64,000 bases of DNA from Candidatus Thiovulum stygium (GTDB lineage: Bacteria > Campylobacterota > Campylobacteria > Campylobacterales > Thiovulaceae): positions 336,970 to 400,969 of the forward strand of contig CP091137.1 in assembly GCA_021582295.1 (NCBI GenBank), written 5' to 3'. Shown here one piece after another: positions 16,801-26,392 of the stretch; position 1 is the first letter of the stretch; the number at the start of each line of letters is the position of its first letter. The position numbers were made by a program, and so were the translations under genes. Below the pieces are notes generated by a model. That model had not been told where the DNA came from, searched no databases, and was given only the letters and a program-made list of their open reading frames with translations.

Positions 16801-19657
16801 ATTTTGTAATACTTTCATCTAAAAATACAAGAAAAGCTTTAACATCATGTTTTTGACTGATAGATTTATAATCATCTTTATATTCAGTTAATTGTTTATA
16901 ATATTTTTCTTTTAATAAAACATTATCACTAGATTTAAAGTCTAAAATAATAGCACTGTTATAATTTTCTATTAACATATCGATATATCGCGATTGTCCA
17001 TTTGTTCGCAAATAGCCTATTTCTCTTTTTATTGTTCCACTATTAATAAAACTTATAAACTGATCATTGGTAATAAGGTGCAAAATTCTGATCTTAATAG
17101 ATACAAAATCATTTTCAAAAAGTGTAGAACCAAACTTATTTTTAGTTATTTTTAAGGCAATTTCTAAAGATTCTTTTGTAAAACTGCCCATTAATTCAAT
17201 TGTAAAATGCAGAGCTTTTCCTAATTCAAGTTTATGAAAATTTAAATTTTGTTCTTCAGTTTTATCAGTTCTCTCATTTTGCAATTTATATAATTCATCT
17301 AAATCTTGAAACTCAAAATAATAATCTTTGCTAATATTTTGATTATCTTCTGAATAGTTGCTAAATTCATTATATTTATTAAAAATTAGATTTTTATTTA
17401 AGTCTATATTTATTTTAGACATCGTTGAATGACTATCTGAATCATATTTAATTATAGTTAAACTCTCTTTTCCACGAGTTAGCGAAACATAAAGCTGGTT
17501 ATATAAATCAATAGTTTTAGCTTTATCTTCGTAATCTTGAATATTTTTAAATTTATTAGACAATCCTAAAATATCTTTCTTTAAAAATTTCCAATATAAA
17601 TCTTTTACTTGAAGATTATCATAATAAAATATTAGTTCGTTTTTAATATCACGACCTCGCATTTCAGAAAAATCCAATGCAATAATATGTGGAAATTGCA
17701 AACCTTTTGATTTATGAATTGTAATTAAAGTTACACCATTTTTACTATCTCGAGAAGCTTTTATATCAATATATTGATAATTTATAATAAAATCTTCAAT
17801 ATCAATAAAATCAGTAGCAACTATTCTTAAAAACTTTAATAAATTTATATCTCCATCATAAAGCTTGAAAAACTTGATAATCTCAGTTACAGTTTTATAA
17901 ATAGAATTTTTAAATAAATCTATTTGTAATAACTTCAATTCGTTAATTTTATATGATGGAGAATATCCTAAAATAGCAATAAAACTTTTAAGATATATTT
18001 CTTCATTAAAATATAAATATTTTATATAATTAATAATTGCTCGATTAGTTCTATATTCAATTAGTTGTATGTTAATTTCAGCTTGATAAGGTATATTGTG
18101 TTCAAACAAAATTTTGCCAATTTCTTCAATGTCTCGATTTTTTGGACAAATTACAGCAATATCAAGATAATTAGCACCTAAAGATTTTAATTTATAAATA
18201 GTTTCATATACTGAATGATAAATTAATTCTTTAGGACTATTTTTTATAACGACAGAACCGCCTTTTTGACTTTCTGTTAGACCCAATTCTTGATTTTTGT
18301 TAAAAATACTATTAATAAAATCCAAAATATTTGACTTTGAACGAAAATTTTTGCTAAGTTTTTCAGATTTTATAATTTCATGTTCATTACCAAGATGATC
18401 AAATATTTGACTAAAACCACCGCGGAATCTATAAAGAGCTTGATTTTTATCTCCGACATAAAAAAAGCTTTTGCCAAATTCATTATCAATTCCTTTGCCA
18501 GACAAAATTTCTCGTATAAGAGGTTCTAATATTTTATATTGAAGCAAACTTGTATCTTGAAATTCGTCAATTAAAAAATGGTCAATTTTTTCATCAAGAC
18601 GAAAATATATAAAATGTGAATCAACTTTATTATTGCTAAAAACTAAAAGTTTAGCTATAAAATGATTTATATCATCGAATGAAAATCTTCCTCTATTTTT
18701 TATAAATTCTTCTCGTTGAGTTACATAAATAGAAAAAATATGAGCTAAATTAAATAATAAAAAATTATTCACCTCATCTAAAAGTTTTGCTATTTTATCT
18801 TTTAATATTTCGAAATTGATATTTAAATTTTCTACATCAATTTTACTTTTACTTTTAAGAGGTTTTCTAAAATATAAATAATCAGCTAAATTATCTTTTT
18901 TTATCCAAGTCGTATTTAATAATTCTGTTATATTATAGAAATTTAATGATTCAATTCCACTTTGAGAAATATCTTGACTATTTAATAAACTTATTTTAAT
19001 ATTAAAAGCTATTTCTATTATTTCGTTTATCATCACTTCTAAAATATCTTTATCAACTTGACTGTTTGTTATAATATTCAAATGCTCTTTAATATCTATC
19101 TCTTTTATATAAAATAGTTCCATTATTTCACATAATTTATTTTGTTCAAATTTAGCATCAAATCGATTCAAGATTAACATTATGTTTTCAAATAATTCCA
19201 TAATATTATTAAGATATAATTCATCTAAAAATATTTCACAAAAGAGCTTTTGATCGAATTTTGTAACAGTTTTGAAATTTGGAACAATATCCAAATAATG
19301 AGAAAATCTCTTAAAAATTGAGTGAGACAAACTATCAATAGTTTTGATTTTTACATCAGAATTTAAAAATTTACTTAAAGAACTTTTGGCTAATTCTAAA
19401 ACTTGATTTTCAGATAAATTAAAATTTTCAGCAATAAAACTAATTTCACTTGAATTTAAAGGATTTTTTAATGATGATGTAATTCGATCATACATCTCTT
19501 TTGTAGCTTTTCTTGTAAAAGTTATAGCTACAATTTTACTTGGATCAACTCCTAAAAATAATAATGACAAATATCTTGAAACTAGTGAAAAAGTTTTACC
19601 ACTTCCAGCACCAGCTTCAAGAACTAAATATTTATTAATATTATTATTTAAATACAT
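16784..19657 (-). CDS. addA: AddA-type RecB-like helicase-nuclease
   Basis: 957 residues. Superfamily 1 helicase: Walker A in EAGAGSGKTFSL (residues 15-26), motif Ia ITFTRKATKEM, motif II LIDEFQDTS, motif III GDKNQALYRFRGG, motif V TIHKSKGLQFP and motif VI YVSLTRGKESL. The C-terminal PD-(D/E)xK nuclease has RYIDMLIE, ILDFKSS and YKQLTEY (last 60 residues). With AddB it processes double-strand ends for RecA and, in Helicobacter, supports recombination after transformation. AddB is not in the window. It begins 4 bp after rpe, so the two are co-transcribed. Confidence 0.9.
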   Translation of the reverse strand: MYLNNNINKYLVLEAGAGSGKTFSLVSRYLSLLFLGVDPSKIVAITFTRKATKEMYDRITSSLKNPLNSSEISFIAENFNLSENQVLELAKSSLSKFLNSDVKIKTIDSLSHSIFKRFSHYLDIVPNFKTVTKFDQKLFCEIFLDELYLNNIMELFENIMLILNRFDAKFEQNKLCEIMELFYIKEIDIKEHLNIITNSQVDKDILEVMINEIIEIAFNIKISLLNSQDISQSGIESLNFYNITELLNTTWIKKDNLADYLYFRKPLKSKSKIDVENLNINFEILKDKIAKLLDEVNNFLLFNLAHIFSIYVTQREEFIKNRGRFSFDDINHFIAKLLVFSNNKVDSHFIYFRLDEKIDHFLIDEFQDTSLLQYKILEPLIREILSGKGIDNEFGKSFFYVGDKNQALYRFRGGFSQIFDHLGNEHEIIKSEKLSKNFRSKSNILDFINSIFNKNQELGLTESQKGGSVVIKNSPKELIYHSVYETIYKLKSLGANYLDIAVICPKNRDIEEIGKILFEHNIPYQAEINIQLIEYRTNRAIINYIKYLYFNEEIYLKSFIAILGYSPSYKINELKLLQIDLFKNSIYKTVTEIIKFFKLYDGDINLLKFLRIVATDFIDIEDFIINYQYIDIKASRDSKNGVTLITIHKSKGLQFPHIIALDFSEMRGRDIKNELIFYYDNLQVKDLYWKFLKKDILGLSNKFKNIQDYEDKAKTIDLYNQLYVSLTRGKESLTIIKYDSDSHSTMSKINIDLNKNLIFNKYNEFSNYSEDNQNISKDYYFEFQDLDELYKLQNERTDKTEEQNLNFHKLELGKALHFTIELMGSFTKESLEIALKITKNKFGSTLFENDFVSIKIRILHLITNDQFISFINSGTIKREIGYLRTNGQSRYIDMLIENYNSAIILDFKSSDNVLLKEKYYKQLTEYKDDYKSISQKHDVKAFLVFLDESITKFEEIS

Positions 19658-19661
19658 AAAA

Positions 19662-20321
19662 TTAGTTTTTTATTACTTTTAAACTATCGATTGCATTTTT
19701 TATATTTTGACTTTTGAAAATATAACTTCCAGAAACAACAATATCTACTCCAGCATTTGCCAAATCAGTAATATTTTTGTTACTTACACCGCCATCAACT
19801 TCAATAACTGTTGATAAATTTTTCTCAACTATAATTTTTTTAAGTCTTGAAGCTTTATCAAGAACATTTGAGATAAATTTTTGACCACCAAATCCAGGAT
19901 TAACACTCATTAAAAGCACCATATCTAAATCTGGCAATAAATATTCGATATCTTCTATTCGTGAATGTGGATTAAGAGCAATTGCTGGAGAAATTCCTAA
20001 TTCTCGAATTTTTGCAATTAAACGATGTGGATGTTTCTCTTCTTCAATATGAAATGAGATATATTTTGGCTTTAAATATGCAAATAGATCAACAAAAAAA
20101 CTATTATTTTCAACCATTAAATGAATATCAAGCGGACGAGTTGCAATTTTTGAAATTGGCTCAACAACAACTGAACCAATGGTCATATTAGGCACAAAAT
20201 GACCGTCCATTACATCGACATGAATTAAATCGCAATCAGCATTACAAATTGCTTCGACATCTCGTTGAAGATTTCCGAAATCAGCAGATAATAAACTTGG
20301 AGCTACTAATATTCTATTCAT
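19662..20321 (-). CDS. rpe: Ribulose-phosphate 3-epimerase
   Basis: 219 residues, TIM barrel; interconverts D-ribulose-5-P and D-xylulose-5-P. Signatures: APSLLSADFGNL at the N-terminus, HVDVMDGHFVPNMTIG (metal His and catalytic Asp), DIHLMVEN, MSVNPGFGGQKFI and EVDGGVSNKN with the second catalytic Asp. Full family length. Transcribed with addA from the divergent region shared with rluB. Confidence 0.96.
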   Translation of the reverse strand: MNRILVAPSLLSADFGNLQRDVEAICNADCDLIHVDVMDGHFVPNMTIGSVVVEPISKIATRPLDIHLMVENNSFFVDLFAYLKPKYISFHIEEEKHPHRLIAKIRELGISPAIALNPHSRIEDIEYLLPDLDMVLLMSVNPGFGGQKFISNVLDKASRLKKIIVEKNLSTVIEVDGGVSNKNITDLANAGVDIVVSGSYIFKSQNIKNAIDSLKVIKN

Positions 20322-20474
20322 ATATTTTCCTTTTTATTTTTATCTATTTAGAAATTTTGATTTAATACTATTTTATCAAAAGCTAAAAATTAAGATCATT
20401 CTGATTTTATTTTAAATTTATCTTAAACTTTTTCAAAAAAATTAAATTTGAAATGAATAATTTTTCTAGTCTGA

Positions 20475-20480
20475 TAAAAT
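20475..20480 (+). promoter_or_regulatory. Probable -10 box for rluB
   Basis: CTGATAAAAT: an extended -10 (TGA-TAAAAT) 45 nt before the rluB ATG, within a T/A-rich upstream region. GAGG at 20509 is the likely ribosome site. Confidence 0.45.
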
Positions 20481-20524
20481 AGCTATTTAATTAAAAAAGC
20501 GATATAAATGAGGAAATTACCTAT

Positions 20525-21457
20525 ATGAGATTAAATAAATTTTTGGCACATAACACCAAACTCTCAAGACGAGAAGCAGATCGTGCCATTTTTGATGGAA
20601 AAATTAAAATTGGACATGAAGTTATTATAAATCCTGCTATAGATGTTAATGAATCTATGAAAATTTTTTATAATGGCGAACAGGTTAAACGAAAAGCTAA
20701 TTACAGTGTTATTGTTTATAACAAACCTAAAGGAGAACTTGTTACAAAAAGCGATCCACATGGTAGAAAAACTATTTATCATTCTCTTGGCGATAAATAT
20801 TTAGGTTTTTCACCTGTTGGAAGGCTCGATTATACTAGCGAAGGTGTTTTAATTTTAAGTGATGCTATTGATATTGTTGAAAAATTAATGACAAGTTCGC
20901 TCGAACGAGTATATAAAATTAAAGTTTCTGGTGAAATCACTCGTCCATTAATGTCTGCAATGGAAAAAGGTATCGAGATTAACAATTCAGCTGGTGCAAA
21001 TGAAAATACAGATATTCGTAATATGGAAATACCCCCTTTTAATTGGTTTCAAATTTTAAAAAATGGTAGTAATTATTCTAGTTTAAAAGTTAGTATCAGC
21101 GAAGGCAAAAATCGAGAATTACGACGATTTTTCGCCCAATTTCAACTTGATATTCTTGATTTAAAACGAGTTAGTTATGGTTGGGTTAATCTTAATGCTC
21201 TTCCAACAGGCAAAAAAAGATTTTTTACTCGAGATGAATATACGAAATTAAGAAAATATTTAATTTTTGGAGAAGAAGGTTTATATAATCAAAATTTAGT
21301 TCTTAAAGATAATGATCGAGATAATTTTGAACTCGGTGAAGATGAGAATGAATATAAAATATATGAAAATAGTGAAAAACAAGAACGAAGATTTGATAAA
21401 TCAAAAAGATTTGATTTAAAAAATAAAAATGATAATTTCAGGAAATTGAAAAAATAA
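20525..21457 (+). CDS. RsuA/RluB-type rRNA pseudouridine synthase
   Basis: 310 residues. S4 RNA-binding domain (1-60: MRLNKFLAHNTKLSRREADRA), then the RsuA-family catalytic domain with GRLDYTSEGVLILSD near residue 100 (catalytic Asp) and the EGKNRELRRFF motif near residue 197. Likely modifies 23S rRNA (RluB-type), but 16S specificity cannot be excluded. The last 60 residues are a charged Lys/Asn/Asp-rich tail beyond the fold, probably disordered and RNA-binding. It stands 35 bp before the molybdoenzyme gene and may share its transcript. Confidence 0.85.
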   Translation: MRLNKFLAHNTKLSRREADRAIFDGKIKIGHEVIINPAIDVNESMKIFYNGEQVKRKANYSVIVYNKPKGELVTKSDPHGRKTIYHSLGDKYLGFSPVGRLDYTSEGVLILSDAIDIVEKLMTSSLERVYKIKVSGEITRPLMSAMEKGIEINNSAGANENTDIRNMEIPPFNWFQILKNGSNYSSLKVSISEGKNRELRRFFAQFQLDILDLKRVSYGWVNLNALPTGKKRFFTRDEYTKLRKYLIFGEEGLYNQNLVLKDNDRDNFELGEDENEYKIYENSEKQERRFDKSKRFDLKNKNDNFRKLKK

Positions 21458-21492
21458 AAAATAAAATATAAATATAAATTCTGGAGATATTG

Positions 21493-23592
21493 ATGAAGTC
21501 AGTTGATAGTGTTTGCACATATTGTGGAGTTGGTTGCGAAATAACAGCAGATATAAATATCTCGGAAAATATAATTTCGCGAATCTATTCAAAAGAGGGG
21601 GCAGAAGTCAGCAATGGCGATTTATGTCTCAAAGGTAAAGAGGGTTTCTCATTTTTAACTAATGATAAAAGAATCGATAAAACGATAGTTAGTTGGAAAT
21701 TTATAGAAGACAACTGGAATTTATGCAAAGATTTAGATTTGGATCTCTCAAGACCAACTATTTTTCAGAATCAACTTTTTTATGCCATTAATAATAGACA
21801 AGTTTATAAATTAGTTGCTAGAAAAATCTCTGAAATTACTAATAATTTTGGTAAAAAATCTTTTGCAGCAATTGGTGGAGCAAGAACAAGTTGTGAAAGT
21901 GGTTTTCTATTTCAGAAATTTACTCGAGAAGTTATTCAATCGCCTCATGTCGATAATTGTGCAAGAGTTTGTCATTCACCGAGTCTTAGCGGTTTAAGAG
22001 CTACTATTGGTGAAGGTGCTTCTACAAATCCATTTAATGATATTGAAAATGCCGAATTTATAATTTTAATTGGTTCGAATATAACTGAAGCTCATCCAAT
22101 TGTTGGTAACAAATTATTAAATGCAAAAAAAGCTGGAAAATTAGACATTGCAACAATTGATATTCGAGAAACTCAAATTTTTAAAAATAGTAAGTATGGT
22201 TTAGTTATACCTTTTGAAGCTAATCTATTAATACTTAATATGATTGCAAGAGTAATTATTGAAGAAAAACTTGAAAATCATCAATTTATTTCTGATAGAA
22301 CTAAATATTATCTTGAATTTCGAGATTCGATTTTAAATGATAAATTTGCTGATCCAGATTTTTTTAAGAATTTAGCTGGTTATGAAGATTTACCCGATCT
22401 CATAAGAAAAGTTGCTCGAGATTATTCTACTAAAAAAAGTATGATTTTATGGGGTTTGGGTGTTACAGAACATTTTGATGGAAGTTATGCTGTTATGGCT
22501 CTATCTCATTTGGCTTTATTAACTGGAAATATTGGTAAATCTGGAGCTGGTTTAATGCCGTTACGAGGTCAAAATAATGTTCAAGGAACTTGTGATGTCG
22601 GAATGTTGCCTTATTATCTTCCTGATTATGAAAAACCAGAAGAAATCGGAATGATGACTCCTCAAATTTTTGATTCGATTCTATCTGATGATCCTGAACG
22701 AGTTCGAATTATTTGGAATATGGGCGAAGATTTGGCTCATATTCATGCTAATCAAAATAAAGTTCAAGAAGCTCTTTCACGACTTGATTTATTGATTGTT
22801 AATGAAGTTATGACTAGCGAAGTTACAAAGTTCGCTCATATCGTTTTTGGTGTTAAAAGTGCCTATGAAAAATATGGTGTTTATGTAAATGCTGAACGAC
22901 GATTACATCTTTCTCAACCTCTGATTAAATCGAATTTACCTGATGATTGGGAAGTTATTCAAGGTATTGAAAATGAATTGAGTGGTGATTGGAGTTATAA
23001 CGATTCTGAAGATGTCTGGAATGATGTTCGTATTGGTGTTAAAAATCGATATGGCGGTGTAACTTATGATAAATTAAAAGAAAATATTTTATCTGGGCTT
23101 CAATGGCCAATGCCTCTAAATAGTGAAACTGATACTCCAATTTTACATCTTGAAAGTTTTAGAACAAAAGATGGTATTGCTAGATTTTATTATCATAGTT
23201 ATAAATTAAGAGGTCAAATAGAAGAACTCTTGAATTTTGGTAAAGTTGATGAGAACTATTTTTATTTATCGACTGGTCGAGCAATCGCCCATTATAATAA
23301 TTCTGCTCAAACAAAAGCTACCGACAGATTATATAGATTACATTCTCAAGATGTCTTGATTTATAGTATTGAAGATCGAGAATTTTTTGGTCATCGTAAA
23401 AGTGCAAAATTAAAATCTCAATATGGTGAAAGTAATGAATTAATTTTAAAACAGAGCAAACGAATGAAAAAAGGTACTCTTTTTACAACTTTTCACCATC
23501 CTGAAAGTCGAGTTAATTTTCTATTTGGTGATGAGGGCGATGAATTAATTGGAACTTCTAAATTTAAATCTATTAGAGTTGAGGTTATTTAA
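21493..23592 (+). CDS. Formate dehydrogenase-like molybdopterin oxidoreductase (Cys type)
   Basis: 699 residues from the ATG at 21493 (GGAG six bases before; a TTG one codon upstream fits worse). N-terminal 4Fe-4S site C-x2-C-x3-C (CTYCGVGC) with the fourth Cys in GDLCLKG, then bis-MGD domains. NCARVCHSPSLSGL near residue 145 supplies the Mo/W ligand as Cys (codon TGT), not selenocysteine. Length is close to FdhH-type catalytic subunits. No twin-arginine signal, so cytoplasmic. No Fe-S or cytochrome subunits adjoin; the partner is unknown, and a role beyond formate cannot be excluded. Confidence 0.8.
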   Translation: MKSVDSVCTYCGVGCEITADINISENIISRIYSKEGAEVSNGDLCLKGKEGFSFLTNDKRIDKTIVSWKFIEDNWNLCKDLDLDLSRPTIFQNQLFYAINNRQVYKLVARKISEITNNFGKKSFAAIGGARTSCESGFLFQKFTREVIQSPHVDNCARVCHSPSLSGLRATIGEGASTNPFNDIENAEFIILIGSNITEAHPIVGNKLLNAKKAGKLDIATIDIRETQIFKNSKYGLVIPFEANLLILNMIARVIIEEKLENHQFISDRTKYYLEFRDSILNDKFADPDFFKNLAGYEDLPDLIRKVARDYSTKKSMILWGLGVTEHFDGSYAVMALSHLALLTGNIGKSGAGLMPLRGQNNVQGTCDVGMLPYYLPDYEKPEEIGMMTPQIFDSILSDDPERVRIIWNMGEDLAHIHANQNKVQEALSRLDLLIVNEVMTSEVTKFAHIVFGVKSAYEKYGVYVNAERRLHLSQPLIKSNLPDDWEVIQGIENELSGDWSYNDSEDVWNDVRIGVKNRYGGVTYDKLKENILSGLQWPMPLNSETDTPILHLESFRTKDGIARFYYHSYKLRGQIEELLNFGKVDENYFYLSTGRAIAHYNNSAQTKATDRLYRLHSQDVLIYSIEDREFFGHRKSAKLKSQYGESNELILKQSKRMKKGTLFTTFHHPESRVNFLFGDEGDELIGTSKFKSIRVEVI

Positions 23593-23595
23593 AAT

Positions 23596-24033
23596 TTGAA
23601 TTCACCTGTTTTTCTTGTTCAAACAGATACGACAATTGGTTTTTTATCTAAAAATAGTGCAAATATTGATATAAAAAAGAGGAGACTCCCTGAAAAAGAG
23701 TATCTTCAAACTGTTTCGTCATTTAAAAATTTAAAAAATTATGCTCGAATTCCAAATAAATTTAAAAAATTTGTAAGAAATAGTAATAAAACTACTTTTA
23801 TTTATCCAAATAATAAATCAATAAGAGTTATACAAAACAATGAACATAAAGAGTTTTTAGAATATTTTGGAGATTTTTATTCAAGTTCGGCAAATATTTC
23901 AGGTGAAAAATTTAATGATGAAGTTGCGAGAAATTTAGCAGATATTATCTGTGAAGATTCTCGCGGTTTCTTTGAATCTCAACCATCAAAAATTTATAAA
24001 ATTGGTCGTGAAAATATTCGCAAAATAAGATGA
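23596..24033 (+). CDS. Short Sua5/YciO/YrdC-type protein
   Basis: 145 residues, TTG start 4 nt after the upstream stop. Family features: VFLVQTDTTIGFLSKN at the N-terminus (the T-D-T-x-x-G loop) and YSSSANISGEKFN near residue 95 (the S-A-N-x-S-G motif). This fold makes threonylcarbamoyl-AMP for tRNA t6A37 in TsaC/Sua5; at 145 residues it is shorter than TsaC (about 190), as in several Campylobacterota. No extra Sua5 domain. Probably the last gene of the rluB-molybdoenzyme transcript; an inverted octamer pair follows 44 nt later. Confidence 0.7.
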   Translation: MNSPVFLVQTDTTIGFLSKNSANIDIKKRRLPEKEYLQTVSSFKNLKNYARIPNKFKKFVRNSNKTTFIYPNNKSIRVIQNNEHKEFLEYFGDFYSSSANISGEKFNDEVARNLADIICEDSRGFFESQPSKIYKIGRENIRKIR

Positions 24034-24077
24034 GATCTTAAAATATTTCTAATAAATCTTAACTTTAGATTGCAAAA

Positions 24078-24100
24078 ACCTCATCAAAAGCTGATGAGGT
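24078..24100. repeat. Inverted pair of the dispersed octamer (operon end)
   Basis: ACCTCATCA and TGATGAGGT make a perfect 9-bp stem with loop AAAGC, 44 nt beyond the stop at 24033. Read on the minus strand the stem is followed by T5; on plus by A5. Placement after an operon resembles uptake-sequence terminators of Neisseria and Haemophilus. Confidence 0.85.
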
Positions 24101-24134
24101 AAAAATTAAAATATCTTTTTAGCTTCGAATTAAT

Positions 24135-24140
24135 TATAAT
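24135..24140 (+). promoter_or_regulatory. Probable -10 box of the efflux operon
   Basis: Consensus TATAAT 32 nt before the TTG start of the TolC-like gene, with AAGGAG ribosome site at 24160-24165. Confidence 0.55.
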
Positions 24141-24171
24141 ATCATCATATTATTTTTATAAGGAGTACTTT

Positions 24172-25545
24172 TTGCTCAACAGATTTTTAATCTTACACAT
24201 TCTTTTATATATTAATTTATACAGTTCAGGTTTAAAAATTGAACAAGCTATAAATTTTCTTCGTGATAATAATCGCGAAATCGCAATTGCTAATAACGAA
24301 ATAGAAAGTCAAAAGTTAAAATTAGATTCTATAAGTGGTTATAAATATGGGAAATTAGATTTAACTCAACGAGCAATGCGAACAAATGATGCTGGTGAAA
24401 ACTTTGGTTTTAAATTAACTTCCCGTGAAGCAAACTTTAATAATTTTGGTTTTGATGAATTTTTAGCTAAACAAGGATCTGCTAAAACTGACGGAGGCAC
24501 TTCTCTTTTACAAACTCAACCAAAACATTTAAATTATCCTGAAGCTACCAATTTTTTTCAAACTGAATTAAAATATGAACTTCCAATTTATACAGGAGGC
24601 AAATTGTTTGCTGGTGAGCAAATTGCCAATAAAATGATTGAAATGTCAAAATTATCTCGCGATAAATTAATCGATGAGAAAATTTACGAACTTCGAAAAA
24701 GTTATTCGGATATGGCTTTACTTAATGCAACTTATTTAAATCTTGAAAATATGAATAATAATCTAAAAACTCTTGAAAATATAGCTAAAAATATGAAGGG
24801 TGAAGGTTATGGCAAAGAGGTTGATTTATTAGAAGTTCAAGCTCGTAGAAGTGCCGTTGAACGAATGATTAATCAAATTGAAGCTCGTCGAGAACTTTTA
24901 TATAAATATATCTCTTTTTTAATTGGTCAAAATGTTAAAAATATCGAAACTAGTTGTTCTGATCAAGATTTTGAAATTCCAACTATTGAAACATTTTTAG
25001 CTAATAATCTTGATTTACAAAAAGGCAAACATGGATTAGCTATTTCTGATAATCTTATTGATATTGCCAAATCTGAATTTTTACCCAAAATTGGAGCTTT
25101 CGGAAAAGTTTCAACTGCTGATAATAATTTTTTAAATGAAGCTGATCGCCATTCTGGTTGGACAATCGGAATTCAATTATCGTTAAATTTATTTAATGGT
25201 GGAGTTGATAAAGCTAATCTTGAAGAATCAAAAGTTGAAAAATTAAAAAATGAAAATAAAATTAGACTTGCAGAAACAGGCTTAAAACTTCAATTCGAAA
25301 CTATCGTTACAGAAATTAAAAATTTAAATGATGAAATTGCTAGATTAAATAGCGAACTTAAACTTGTCAATCAAATTTATAAAAATTATGAGGAGTATTA
25401 TCGTGAAAATTTAAAATCTATGAGTGATGTAATTATTAAACAGTCTGAACAACTTCAAAAAGTTATGGAACTTTTACAACTTCGTAATAAAAGAAATGAA
25501 CGAATTTTCGCATTACGAAATTTATATCATAATGATATAAATTAA
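24172..25545 (+). CDS. TolC-family outer membrane efflux protein
   Basis: 457 residues from TTG (AAGGAG 6 nt before). Signal peptide to about residue 18 (SSG). The mature chain has the duplicated long-helix layout of TolC-family trimers: heptad-rich helices near 160-240 (YELRKSYSDMALLNATYL) and 360-450, with the beta-barrel strands GWTIGIQLSLNLFNGG between. First gene of an outer-membrane/adaptor/permease operon, so it should form the exit duct of the RND pump encoded downstream. Confidence 0.82.
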   Translation: MLNRFLILHILLYINLYSSGLKIEQAINFLRDNNREIAIANNEIESQKLKLDSISGYKYGKLDLTQRAMRTNDAGENFGFKLTSREANFNNFGFDEFLAKQGSAKTDGGTSLLQTQPKHLNYPEATNFFQTELKYELPIYTGGKLFAGEQIANKMIEMSKLSRDKLIDEKIYELRKSYSDMALLNATYLNLENMNNNLKTLENIAKNMKGEGYGKEVDLLEVQARRSAVERMINQIEARRELLYKYISFLIGQNVKNIETSCSDQDFEIPTIETFLANNLDLQKGKHGLAISDNLIDIAKSEFLPKIGAFGKVSTADNNFLNEADRHSGWTIGIQLSLNLFNGGVDKANLEESKVEKLKNENKIRLAETGLKLQFETIVTEIKNLNDEIARLNSELKLVNQIYKNYEEYYRENLKSMSDVIIKQSEQLQKVMELLQLRNKRNERIFALRNLYHNDIN

Positions 25546-25584
25546 AATAAAATATATGTAGATAATATAAACAAGGAAAAATAA

Positions 25585-26382
25585 ATGTATAAATTAAAAT
25601 TTTTAGCTTTTGCTATTTTAGTTAATTTGTCGAATCTTTTTGGAGCTTTGACAATTTCAGGAACTGTTATCTCAGATAACGAAAAAATAATTATGAGTCG
25701 TTTTATGGGCTTTGTTACTGGTGTTTATGTAAATGAAGGTGATTATGTAAAAAATGGAGATCTTTTATATACGATAGATTCTAAAGAGATCGATTCTGCT
25801 GTTAGTCAAGCTCAACTCGGCATTTCTCAAGCTCAACTTTCACTTCAAATGAATCAGAGTCAGCTTAATAATTTATTATTAAATTTGTCTCGACATAAAA
25901 GACTTCTCGAAAAAGATATGGTTTCTCAATATGAAGTTGAAAATCTTGAATTAGCTACTAAAAATATGCAAGATATGGTTACGATTAGCAAAAAACAGGT
26001 TGATTCAGCTAATGAACAGCTTAAAGAAGTCAAAAATCAATATAAATATTTAAATGTTAAAGCTCCAAATAATGGAGTAATTATCAAAAAAAATATAAAT
26101 ATTGGTGAAATGGCAATGCCCGGAAGTCAAGCTTTTATTTTGTCTGATTTAGGTAATTTAAAAGTTATTGCTGAAATCTCTGAAAATGATCTTAAATTAA
26201 TTAAAAAAGGGAAGAAAGTTGATATTTCAATTCCATCAGCTAATTTAAATGGTTCTGGAACTGTTTCGTCAATTATTCCTAGTTCAAATCCAATGACTCA
26301 TACTTTTAGAATAAAAATTAACTTTGATAGTAAGAAGTTAGATATTTATCCTGGAATGTATTCAACTATTACTATTGAATAG
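25585..26382 (+). CDS. RND efflux periplasmic adaptor (MFP/HlyD-like)
   Basis: 265 residues, shorter than AcrA (about 380). Signal peptide (1-20), half-lipoyl motif GFVTGVYVNEGDYVKNGDLLYTID, a short coiled coil (SQAQLGISQAQLSLQ to about 140), second half-lipoyl VKAPNNGVIIKKNINIGEM and a beta-barrel domain. The membrane-proximal domain is minimal. Links the TolC-like duct to the RND permease. AAGGA at 25574 is its ribosome site. Confidence 0.85.
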   Translation: MYKLKFLAFAILVNLSNLFGALTISGTVISDNEKIIMSRFMGFVTGVYVNEGDYVKNGDLLYTIDSKEIDSAVSQAQLGISQAQLSLQMNQSQLNNLLLNLSRHKRLLEKDMVSQYEVENLELATKNMQDMVTISKKQVDSANEQLKEVKNQYKYLNVKAPNNGVIIKKNINIGEMAMPGSQAFILSDLGNLKVIAEISENDLKLIKKGKKVDISIPSANLNGSGTVSSIIPSSNPMTHTFRIKINFDSKKLDIYPGMYSTITIE

Positions 26383-26392
26383 TTCAAAAATT

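Noticed and set aside
21955-21985. Possible selenocysteine in the formate dehydrogenase-like gene.
   Set aside because: The active-site codon is TGT (Cys); no TGA lies at that place.
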